DNA from: Hypomesus transpacificus
Lineage: Eukaryota; Chordata; Actinopteri; Osmeriformes; Osmeridae
Assembly: GCF_021917145.1 (NCBI RefSeq)
Contig: NC_061062.1
Coordinates: 12,594,282 to 12,658,281, forward strand
Direction of reading: 5' to 3'
Length of the DNA: 64,000 nucleotides
Shown here: positions 48,901-60,400 of the stretch, piece by piece
How positions within the stretch are numbered: the stretch's first letter is position 1
Layout of the letters: each line of letters opens with the position of its first letter
Made by a program: the position numbers and the translations under genes
The notes under the pieces: generated by a model
Databases searched by the model: none
Seen by the model: the letters and a program-made list of their open reading frames with translations, nothing else
What the model was told of the DNA's origin: nothing

Positions 48901-51900
48901 ACAGGCGCAGGCTGTCCAGGGGGGTCTCACTCTGGGGAAGGGGGGGCACACACACACACAAGGTGAGGCCGAGACACACACATACTCAGATGCACACAGA
49001 AAACGTACACACACACATTCAATCCCAGGACAATTCTTCATTGTAGACAAGTAACCACACACACACATACACTCACCTTTGAGTTGCATATGGTGACGGA
49101 GGCCCCTCTCTCAATCAGCAGTCTGGCTACCTGGAAGTGGCCACAGGTGAGGGCATCGTGGAGAGGGGTCACTCCCTCACACAGAGGACCCCCAGGGTGG
49201 TTAATGTTGGCCCCGCGCTCCAGCAGCACTGCAACTATTTCTGAAAGGAAGGAGAAGGGGTGTGATATAGAGAAAAATAGGTTGTATGTTTGTGTGATTG
49301 GGTGTGTATTACTATAGCTGTGAGTATGCATTACCATGGTGTCCATGGTTGCTAGCTTCATGGAGGGGCGTCCAGCCACAGTAGTCCATGGGGTTGATGG
49401 GATGACCCTGACATAAAGAGATACACAGAGAGATTCGCAAGGTTGAAATCCAGAGGACAGAAAGAGAGATAAGGATGTATGCAGTACTGTGCAAAAGTCA
49501 TAGGCACAAAAAAAAAAAGAGTAAAACTAAAATGCTTTAATGATTTATTTTTTCTCTCTCAGATTTATACAGCCGGACAAATACAAAAGACAAAATAAAT
49601 ACTTTAGACAAGTAAAAAATCTTGTGCCTAAATCATTTGCACAGCACGGTTTATACGCATATATATCCAGTGTGTATAGAGAGAGTGGGTGGTGTAGGTA
49701 GGTCTCCTCACCTGCTCCACCAGGTACTGGACCTGCTTCAGGTTGCCGTCGATACAGGCTCTGTGGAGCGAGGTCTCACCTTTCTCATTCCTCTTGTTCC
49801 ACTGGGAGACAACAGATCAAGCCAGAGTCAGTCCCAGCTCTCACAGGGGAGAACAGCGGTACGGATTTACCAGATATTAGAAGTCGAGAGAGAAGCTTCA
49901 TGCCTGTGAACATTGGACCGATAAGACCTGTACTGGTGGCACTCACCCTGCCTGGCCTTCTCCTCCCAGTCACCATTTTATCATACTCCTCCAAGTCATC
50001 ATCTAGGAGCAGACACGAGAGAGTGGATCTGTGACTTCTTCGAGCGGAAATACTAGCAATAATTTAGGGTTGAATATTAGCCTCCAGATGTTCCTTCCGT
50101 CTATGAGGTATGGGTCCCAGCAGTAGACAAACTTAGCCAGGACACAGTACCTCCTCCTCACCTGAGTCTGAGAGAGGGATGTCACTGTCTTCTAGAGGTT
50201 CGCTGTTCTCCATCACCTCTTCCTCCTCGTCTTCCTCTCCCTCGTCCGCGCTCCAGCCCTTGGCAGCACACAGCTCCTGTAGTCGGGCCTCCGTGTCATC
50301 ACCCTGCGACGATCCCCCACGCCTCTGGGCAGCTAGCCACGCCCTCAACACTCGCTTCTGGGAGCGGAAAACACACAGAAGACTGTTACAGATGTCCATC
50401 TATGACTCGTCTGCACGATCCCGGTACAGAACATGGTACAGTGCGAAAGGCAGACATCGTTTCAACTATTAGCTGTGCGTAACGGACATACATCCCTTCA
50501 GCAGAGTGTCTATTTGAAACAGTTAGTCACAGGGAGCGACAATAATCAAATAATGTATCTCACCTGTAGTCTAGCCTGGCCAGCACTCTGGGCGCAGGTC
50601 AGGGCGCTGCTGTAACTGGAGTCGACATGATCCATGTCCAGGCCGCTCTCTTCGTGGGAGGCTGCAATGTTCATCCACGTCTTACACTCCTACGACACAC
50701 ACCAAATGTTCAAGACACACACCAAATGTTCAATAAGGTTTCAAACGTTTCCTGGTTCGGACTCCTCGATGCATGCATGTGTTAGTGACTGTGTGTATGT
50801 TTTGTGTGTGCATGTCCCAGGCCAGGCCCAGGGTTGGTGTACCTCGGTGGGGTTCCCCTGGCGCAGGGTCAGCTCCTGACGGTAGTGCTCCACAGCCATG
50901 TGGGGCTGCCTCAGGTCAGAGTAGGTAGCAGCCAGAGACACGTGGATAACAGCCAGCTCTCTTCCAGGCTTTCCCAGCGCTTCAGCACTGGACAGCTGCT
51001 CACAGACACACACACACAGACACGCACGCACATACAGGCAGGGTTTCACTGGAAAAGCCCCTCATTAACTATTAATTAAAAATAATAAACCAAGTAGATT
51101 AGAAGTTAACAACTGTGTATGAAAATGTCTGTGAGAGAGAATGTGTGTGATTCCGTTACCTGTGCCCGGTAGGCTTCCAGGGCTTTGCGGTAGCAGCCGA
51201 CCTTACAGTAAAGGTCGCCCAGCTGCTCTGCCAGCTCCACAGACTGCTGGGGATGTTGCTCCTCGCCCAGTTCCTCCCCTGCCTCCTCCAGCTGACAGCC
51301 TCGGATCGCTGTGTCAAACCACAGAGAGAGAAACAAACACACAAGATCAATCTTTTTACTGTGTACCAAATCACTAGTGTTCAGGTTGAACTCACTATCT
51401 GTCTACACCCAGCCTTACGCCACAACCCCTGAAAATGTTTTATTTGGGGGGGTTTTCTCCAGATTTTGGACTTCTCCGTCTCTCGCACCCCCTTCCCCCA
51501 AGTGCTCTGTCTCACCGTGTTTGAAGGCCCTCTTGACAGCCTCTCTGTCCACCGGCTGCTGGGAGCCCAGAGTGAAGGCCTTCTTCAGTGAACGCCTGGC
51601 TGCCACAAAGTCTCCCAGAGAGAGCTGCACCTGAACACACACACAATTCTGTAAGAAACGTTCTGTAAAAACAGAGAGAAGGAGAGATGAGAACAGCAGT
51701 TAGCAAAGTGTGAGTTCGTACTTTTCCAATGCAGTGGAAGCAATCGCTCTCACTGAATTTGTCCTTGATCTTTCGGGCACACTCCTTAGCTTGCTCCAAG
51801 CAACGCACGGCATTGGAGTGCTGCCCGTTACGGAAGTAGATGTTGCCCAGGTTGAAGTTGGCGCGGTACAAATCCTCCAGAAGCTGGTTCTTTCTACACA

Positions 51901-53289
51901 CGAGCCACAGAAATCACACAACAGCTGATGAGATAACATGATATCTTGGGTCATATCAACTGGCACCAAGCTGGGATGAAAGGCCTTATGCAGGAAATAC
52001 AGTTGCTCTAGTTTTGAAAGCAAGGATAGGTTTCTTACTCTGCAATGAATACACTGTGGCGGATGAATTCACTGCAGCGCTTAGGCTCCCCCAGGTGGTC
52101 GCACACCAAACCCAGGTTGAGGAAGAGACGCGCCCGCATCTCATTCAGCTCGCGCCCAGCCACCGTACCTGAGCCAAGAGGAGAGTGGACATGGAGGAAG
52201 AGAGGGGGTTGAGAGATGATGGAGGAAAGGGGTGAAGGAAGAAAGGAAGTGGATGGAAACAGGTCATATTTTTGAACCTGGTAAGACACACACACACACA
52301 CACACAATCTCTGCTAACCTTCAAGACGCTCATCCACAATAGCCAGGCTCCTCCGGAAAGCATCCTCTGCTTGTTTCAAACTGTCCCTTGATTGGTCTGA
52401 CTCAAATCTAAAGAGAAAGGTTCGGCCAATGGTTGCCAAAGCCCTCTGCTCCTCTGCGTGGTCTCTGACAGAGCGGGCTAAGTCCAGGTGACACCTCTGG
52501 TGCTGGAAAGACAAAACAGAGATACCCCACAGAATAAGTGTCACTACTGACTGGAGACATGGTTATCTGTCACCAGTCACCAACTCTACCTCATCAACTT
52601 AAGTTGGTTCAATGTTAACCTGCATGTGTTGGAGAGCAATTGTTTACCTTCAAAGCAGCCTCAATGTTGCCCATCTCCGCATAGCACTCTCCAATCTTAC
52701 GATTGGCAACAGCCCGACCAATCACATCATTCACAGCCTCAGAGAGAGCAAGCTCTTGCCGATGCTCCTCAATGGCAGCTTCATAGTCACCTGAGATAAA
52801 CAGTTTATTTAGACACTGTATACTAGGTGATCACATAACCTAAAGACCCATTTAAATCAACAGCAATACAATAAAACATGTACAGATTACAGAGCAATAT
52901 GAAAAAAATGGCAGATGATAAGCAAGTCCAACAGGTTAGATGTACTACATTAATCCCTACTCAATGAGTATTGCCATGACGCAGAGTCATGATCGACACA
53001 TTTATATGACTAAAGAAAAGTTCCTACCATTTCTGGACAGGAGCTCCCCTAGTTGATTGCACAAGTTGGCCTCTTCTCTGAGGTTAGAGCTGTTCTGGGC
53101 CTTGGCCTTAGCCTTCTGTAACTCTGCAATGCGGGGGGGATGAGGAAAAGCAGACAGTCACACACAACTTCGTTTCCTTCCTTCCATTATACTGAGTTAT
53201 GAACTCCTCGAAGCTTGATAGAGCTATTCTGTTTTGAGAGGATAGCAATTTGACTGATACTTACGTTTTATTTCCCTGGAGGAACTCAT
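42979..53289 (-). CDS. tonsl: Tonsoku-like DNA repair protein TONSL, complete
   Basis: 28 exons, start ATG 53287-53289 (MSSSREIK), stop TGA 42979-42981, 1,444 residues. Exons descend as 53265-53289, 53028-53123, 52648-52790, 52319-52502, 52039-52168, 51722-51893, 51516-51630, 51160-51308, 50843-50995, 50564-50689, 50162-50357, 49947-50002, 49712-49801, 49335-49407, 49077-49240, 48808-48931, 48259-48500, 47495-47996, 47198-47391, 46599-46705, 46219-46375, 45960-46038, 45554-45861, 44864-45035, 44570-44745, 44356-44429, 43287-43420 and 42979-43172. TPR repeats span about residues 30-430, an acidic stretch follows, and ankyrin repeats span about 517-624. [13 protein letters not shown] in the ankyrin repeats keeps the pattern known to hold the histone H4 tail (unmethylated K20). 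Leucine-rich repeats span about 1095-1420. With MMS22L, TONSL loads RAD51 at damaged replication forks. The acceptor at 46705 was chosen because it alone restores phase. Confidence 0.95.
43640..44330. other. tonsl: tonsl intron 26 segment unique to the complete gene
   Basis: Copies A and B carry an unrelated sequence with the CAGA microsatellite at this place. Nothing gene-like is seen here. The difference marks the older age of the split between the complete gene and the partial copies. Confidence 0.5.
46440..46585 (+). repeat. CACACCCTCTCG / CACCCTTTCAA short tandem repeat in tonsl intron 20
   Basis: Alternating units ending in TTTCAACACC and CTCGCACACC. It is a simple repeat close to the donor of the exon at 46599-46705. 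Confidence 0.8.
48727..48792. repeat. Two tandem copies of a 33-bp unit in tonsl intron 16
   Basis: The block starting GAAGCTACTGGGCTGACTGG occurs twice in direct succession just before the donor side of the exon at 48808-48931. Confidence 0.85.
49477..49655. mobile_element. Tc1/mariner-type MITE in tonsl intron 13
   Basis: The left end CAGTACTGTGCAAAAGTCAT and the right end, read in reverse complement, GTGCTGTGCAAATGATTTAG form inverted repeats of about 27 bp around an AT-rich core. The TGTGCAAAAGT motif is typical of a mariner-like family common in vertebrates. No transposase. TA target dinucleotides could not be fixed exactly. Confidence 0.65.
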
Positions 53290-55303
53290 CTTGTCAGCAA
53301 CTAGTCTACCTGACAGCGAAATGTATCCACGTTAGCCGTGTGAGCTAGCTAGCATGCCAATAAAGCAGATACAAGAAACAAAATAACTTGATACAATGTT
53401 TACCACCGCTAGCACCTTGCTGTCCACTTCCTAATTTGACACTCTTGCGATCCACTGTTGTCACAAAGAACGATTACAAGACCAATTTTCTATTGATCAT
53501 TGGTTATTATTTCTATTCAAAACATCCTTTTCTAATGCCCCGCCAACTGATGTTTATGCGAATGACGTCAACAGGATGGGTTGCCAGGTTCTTAACAAAC
53601 ATCACCCTTGTGATCAAAGTATTTTGGAGAAAAAGCAGAAACATGCTTTTTTTGTATTCTTACCATTGGTTGATCTCCCTTTTTTAAGGTTCTGTGCTGA
53701 ATTCCTAGGATATATGTCTCAAGACCATCAAAACGACATGTCTCTTAAGAATACCGTACACAAATGTTAAAGAAGATATTCCCCTGTAGAGGTCAGTAAG
53801 TGTGCATAATTTATATATTTTGACTGTAACACGCATATCAATGTGGCCCCCAGAATCAAATGCATTTTTTATTGCGCATGAATGTGCATGAGCATGATCT
53901 CCAGCCGTATCGATAGAGAAGAAATGCAGTGAAGTCAAGCAATATTTCTCTAAATTTCAGACATCTGCTATGATTTTGAATAAGTGTGCTCCCATAGGCA
54001 TTGCAGGACTGTTATATAATCTTCATAATATCCATATGATGCATAATGCACAAACACACTCTATGGCTTAATATTGGGATCAGGTGTTGTCTAGAAATAT
54101 TGAGATATTGTTTTTAGTATCGACAAATACATGCAGGTCTTTGTATTCTATCATAGTAATTGATAGGTTGGTGATGTGGCTTTAATTTACATCACTTTTA
54201 TTCTTGTAAACTGGGTCATGATACAAATCCTCCTCAATGAAAAGATTCAAAAATACAAACATTATTTACACCAATTGTCAGATTGATGTCTATGGAACTA
54301 ACCCAAATTCATCATCTCATAATCCAACTGTTCCAGTCAGCTATAAAAAGAAAAAGAAAAAGGGGGACACAAACCTTCCATGTGTGACGTCCATGTCCCT
54401 AGCCCTTATGATTGGCATGTTCAAATAGTCAACACGTGAGAGAAAATAACAGCATGTGTTTCAGCTTTATGTGCATGCACCTATGGCATGCACAGCTGCA
54501 CCACTATATTGAGTTTCAACAGGTTGGATGTACAAGATGTATCTGTCTGGGGACAGCGAATGAAAATCAACCTCATACTGTGTATGACCTCTTTGTTGGA
54601 AGGATGTTATGTTACGTATGATATGTACTAGGTGATGTTTGTGTCATGTTTCATTGATGAGTGGTTGGTCTTTGACTGATTACCATCCCTGCATTGGATT
54701 GTGTGTCTCATTGTGACCTATAGGACTGTGCAGCGTAGTACTGTTTGTTAATTGCTAGGTCTTCTTGGAAGCACAAAGACTCTGATTTCCACTATTAAAG
54801 TCTCAGTGGGAGCAGCTAAGCCTCTCTTCCACACCAGAGGCTTCCTGTCTGTGTGAGTGATCCGGTATCTCCAACCATTGACCTCTCAAATGAGCACGCC
54901 GTATCATTATGAGGATTGGTCTGGGAGGGAGCAGCGTAGTTGAGAGCAGAGCCCAGCTGAGCGCATCAGAGCAGAGCAGAGTGAAGCAGAGCAGAGAGAG
55001 TGAAGCACATTCGCCACTGGAGGGATCAAATCTGTGCCATCTGACGCTCAAGGATTTATGGGTTTAGTCAAAATTGCTTTTTCCCACTGTGGAGATTAAG
55101 CAACGTGGGGATGTTGTTTAGCCAGACTCCAGCTACTAGCTACCGTCACTGCTACTTCTGCGTCTTATGCTGTTGATGTGTGCGGTGTCTTCTTGTCCGT
55201 CAGCCCTGAAGTTGAAGAAGAGAATGTCCCAGGACTGCAAAGCATTTTCAGCCATGCCAGGAAGTGGGTTTTGACTATCAGGAAGAGGTCTGTCTGTGTG
55301 GGA
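53290..55303. promoter_or_regulatory. Bidirectional intergenic/promoter region between tonsl (-) and gabrr1 (+)
   Basis: The two genes are divergent and about 2 kb apart. No other gene is seen. A perfect CRE palindrome TGACGTCA sits at 53563-53570, about 275 bp upstream of the tonsl start codon. The GC-richer purine-rich stretch at 54930-55010 (AGAGCAGAG repeats) probably belongs to the gabrr1 5' UTR or proximal promoter. Confidence 0.45.
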
Positions 55304-57406
55304 ATGAGCACCATGCAGGTGGATGCTGTCCTTGTGCTGATCTGTGTCTATCTGGGAGGGGTGACCGGGAAGGCTGCCCAGCAGAGGGGTCACAAGCTGG
55401 AGACCTACAAACAGAGCAGGTAAAAAAACACCAACACTCACTCTTTCTGCCTCTCTCTCCATTACCATGCCTGGTAGCTGAGATGTGGTTACTTGGCACT
55501 GTGCCTGGTGAAGACAGACCATTCACTGACTTTGACCACCAAAATACTGTTAGAACTATGCACATGATCCTTGCTTTTCTGCTGTACTTTCTATCTGCAG
55601 TAGATACATTTATGGATATTTGATCACTTTGGCTAGAAGCATCTGCTAAATGAATAGACTGTAAATGTAACACCGCAACACTGTAAAAGCACACGCAGAG
55701 AAAACTGTCATCATGAATCATATATACTCCATCATCACTTTTCTTGTTCAGTGACATTTTGTCCTTTTGTGTGTAGGCATTTAGTTTGTTTTGATTGTCA
55801 TTCTTTAATGGCAAAGGTGAATCTGGATGGCCCTGGACTGGAGCTAGCTTTACCTGATCACCTGACACTGTCCTGCCCTGTATTCTACTGTGTGTGCTGT
55901 CTCACCTGCTCTGCCCCCTCAGAACAGGGAAATCAAACAAATTCAGACAGGGGATTAGGATAGGCGAGGAAGACCTAAATCTCCATATTTATTTGTGTAC
56001 TTTGTTTGATGATGATGATGATGATGATGCAGAATTCCTTGTTGCTGATCGATGGACACAGGTGGAAATGTCTCTTGTACTTGTGTAACTTGTTGTCAGA
56101 CTGAGAGTGGAAAGCCTTCAGCTGCCCTGGTGATATAGCACCCAGCAGATCCAGGAAACAAAATACATGCAAGGTCATCAATAAATTCTCCAACAGTCAT
56201 CCTATATAAAGAGCTACAAGGGACAAGGAATGACAAGGAGGCACTTTGTATGAAACAGTATATTAGAGCCGCTTTCATAACAATGTGTTGTACCTACATA
56301 CAAAAGTATACCTCACTCACAAATATGTTGGCGTAGTAAAGTGCAAAATATATGCTGAGAAGTGGGAGCTAAATCCCACAGAACAGAATAACATCAAGGA
56401 GACTTCTGGTATAAAATTGTGATGAAGATGATAAGGTTCGCCCCTACAGTGCTGCTGGATGCCTTTAGCATCACTATCAGCTTTGAGTGATTTAGACCCA
56501 CTTAATGTATTCCAAAGGCCCTTTCATGTGGTAATCCCACACATGCCTCCTTTAGACACAGTAGGCAAGCCATCACTCTCATGTTACGGGCCCAGCGGGA
56601 TACTTTCATATCTAGAAAAGCAAACTCTCCTGTCAATCTCTTCATAGTTTGATTCTACTGATGAAATAAGTGGCTCATGGTTATGATGTCTAAAAACGTT
56701 TGTTCTCTCTAGGCCTTGGCAAATATATACTATAAACAAAAAATGCCACACTATATTCCATGTGTCCTGATAAACAATAACCTAAATCAATAGAATGTGA
56801 ACAAAGCATTTCAGATTGCTCCACTGAGTGATAGTCATTAAAAGGTTACGACCATCTTCAGCAATGATTAAGAGGACCCTCTAAATCCTCAGAAGCATGT
56901 AACACAGACTCAGACACCTAGACAGTTTGCTGCAGTACAGGCATGCTCCCCCATCCCTTACTGACATGTTTCAGGATCGGAAATCCTCTTCAGATTCAAA
57001 AGGTAAGAAAGTTAACATGTGCATAGCAATGAAAAGGAGAGGATAGAATGTCTCTTTCTCCCAGGGGCAGTCTACATCAAACCCAATGCTATAAAATCAG
57101 GTCTAAATACGATATCACCAGAAGTGTATGTGAAAACATAAGATGGAAATACCACTTATGCTTTTCCAGAGACACAGCAGAGCAGTGTACAGACAGACTG
57201 TTCTCTAGGCCAGAGAGGGGATTGGAGAGGCATTTCCGCCAAGAGGATTAGTAACCAGCTGCTGGGCTGGACAGAGAGGAGTGGCACCCTCTAAACAGCA
57301 GCCCTTGGCAGTTATCACCATGCACCCACCCCTGGGACTCCCTCTTTTTCTATCACTATCGATGAGTCTGTCAGTCAGTATCTTTTCTCTCTTTCTGTCT
57401 AATCTT

Positions 57407-57483
<77 letters not shown>

Positions 57484-60400
57484 ACTCCCTCTTTCTCTCT
57501 TTCTCCCTCTGTCCCTCAGCTCGTGACGCCTCTCAGACCTTCCCTGCCAATGTTCTGCTGCATGCCATATTCCATTAATCCATTTTAGAATTTTAGAATC
57601 TTTTTTTCTCATTTTTTCATAGACATTTTTTGATCTGTTCGTAGTTGTGACCTGGATAAGGCTGCCTAAAAGATAAGGCTACAGTTGAAACCCTTCAACT
57701 GATGCCCTGTTGATATTTTAAGCATCAAATGGTTATGATAGTAAACTAAAATAATGTTATTTTGAATGAAACAATATTTCATGTCAGTACAACTTGTTGA
57801 GGATAAAGAGGATGATGCTGAGTTAAGTCTTTACCAACATTTGGACCACTAAATATGGATGCAGTGCTAGCAGGTTTAGCAGATTGTGTGTCACTACCTT
57901 AAGGAAAGAACATCCATGTGTTTTTTCATGAACAGGTCAAGGAGAGAAACATCCAGAATGGAGGGAGGAGGAGGTCACAAGACAGGAAGGTCAGACCTTC
58001 ACGTGCTAAAACATGGATTGACTTTTAACTAGAGGCCTGCAAACGTTTCACTGATGTAAAAACAACAAACAAAGAAAACACATTTGAAGGAAATTAGGAA
58101 TTTAAAGTTAATCCTTCAGAATCAAATCTCGTTCATGTCATGACACTAAAATGATTACTGACTCTTTCCACAGCCCTATTCTGAAGAGAAGTTCAGACAT
58201 GACTAAATCTCCAATGACAAAGTCGGAGCAGCTGCTGAGGATAGACGACCATGACTTCACCATGAGACCAGCATTTGGAGGTAACGATGTCACACCAATA
58301 GCCCTTAAGTCTGTATGTCATATTTCTTCTCATGAAATAACTGTAGCAATAAGATTAAATACACAATTTGTTAACCCGAGTTTAGATGTTTTAAACAACA
58401 ACTTTGCCCACCATTTTTATTTTATATATTTTTTTAAATGGATGATGGTAATAAGATGTGGATAAGAGAAATGTACCTCACAAGATGCTTCTATTTAACA
58501 CATTTCAATGACAGACTGCTAGAGAAAACAGCTATGTTGACTACGAAATTCAGATGAAAAGGTGGATTTACTGTTGGTTACCCCTTGTAAATAGCTCGAT
58601 GTGAAGTGCTACCCGCAAATCAAGTCTGTTTGGATGTATCTTTTCAACATACTGTACTTAGTGTGTTCATTATGGGTTTAGCACTGTATGTGAATGCAGT
58701 CTCCATATGCTCTGTTCATTTCATCACTCAACCAATGGCTTGGTCAATCACCATCAGGGTTGGAAGTGGTTTTAAAACCATTTCACCACTCTCTAGCAGG
58801 ACTCTTAATGACACCAACATCACAATCTGTACATGCATTTTTCTCCCAAGTACAGTACATGGTTTGTGTACACAATAATTGCTGGTCCAGTGTGTTTTTA
58901 GTTCTATGTTTGCTGTAAAGGGATTTGGTTCTTCTGTGGCTCCAAGCAGGATTAAAGGAAAGATAGCTCTGTGCTCCATCCTGCTGTACTGTATTACATA
59001 GAGGGGACTGTAATGGCTTGTTCTTGTGAAATATGTTCATGTTTTGCATGCTCCATTTCTTTATTTACACTTGAGGCCAAACATAAAGTCCCCACCATCT
59101 GGGTAGCTTAGCTCAAAGGATGAATTATTTGTTGACACTTTATGAGCCTTTAATTCGCAGAACGTGATATTGTGGTTGAGAACACATTTAATGTCAGTTT
59201 TATATCTAAATGAGGGTACTTTATATATATTTGGTTCAGTTGTGCATACATTCTGTTTATACATACTGTATTCTGAATCCAATCAGAATTGCAGACTTCA
59301 CACTCAGAATGACCCTCTTTAATTTGAGACCAGAGAGACCTCAATGGCCAGCTCTTAAATGTGAAATCTGTTGTAAGAAGAAAAAAAATCACTGTAAAGA
59401 ATCCAGATGCTAGGAGGCTGCAGCAACTTTGATCCATTGTGACCTAATTGTATTTGTGTCGCACGGCAGAGGATAGAGAGGAGAGGCTGAAATAGGTCAA
59501 AAATAGAATCTAGATCCATGATGCCACAAGCACGGAGCCTGTTCCCTGAAAACCTGCTCGCTATTTGTCTGTGTCTAAAATAGATTTAATACTATGAATT
59601 TTATAAAAGCCATTGTGAATCCTGTTGCTGAACACTCCACCATCAGTCTGACAACTAATGCATTTTTACTGGCCTGTAGCTGAAAAACTTCCAAGTGTTG
59701 TTATTTTTTAATAAGACATGCAACTGGTCTGTCAGTGCAGAAATGGCAGTTATTTGGTCTTTGAAGAAGTATTTATCTTCTTCGTCTGTATCATTTTAGG
59801 TCCCCCTATTCCAGTCGGAGTAGATGTCCAGGTGGAAAGTCTTGACACAATCTCAGAAGTGGACATGGTACATGGGACATAATTATCTTGCTAGCTCTCT
59901 TTTATATTAACTGAAAACATCTGAAAAATACATTAATCTATGTTTCAACCTCAAGCGGCCAAAGTACGTCAGTAAGTCATGCACATATCCCAAGAATGCC
60001 CTTTCTGACTTCCTCTCTCTGCTGTAGGACTTCACCATGACGCTGTACCTGCGCCACTACTGGAAGGACGAGCGCCTCTCCTTCCCCAGCACCAACAATC
60101 AGAGCATGACCTTCGACAGCCGGCTGGCCAAGAAGATCTGGGTGCCAGACATGTTCTTTGTCCACTCCAAGAGGTCCTTCATTCACGACACCACCACAGA
60201 AAATGTCATGCTGAGGGTCCATCCCGACGGAAACGTGCTGTACAGTTTGAGGTAAGGCCAACTTGGCAGCCTTTACATTTTACATACATACTGTATGTAG
60301 TATATTTAAACACTGTTGTAGATATGTAAAGTACATACATGTTTACATATCAGTCGACTGGAATTCTACTGTTTGTCTGTAACCATAGAGACTAGTACTT

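Noticed and set aside
55278..55868. 196-codon open frame on the - strand
   Set aside because: Antisense to gabrr1 exon 1 and its intron; no conserved sequence.
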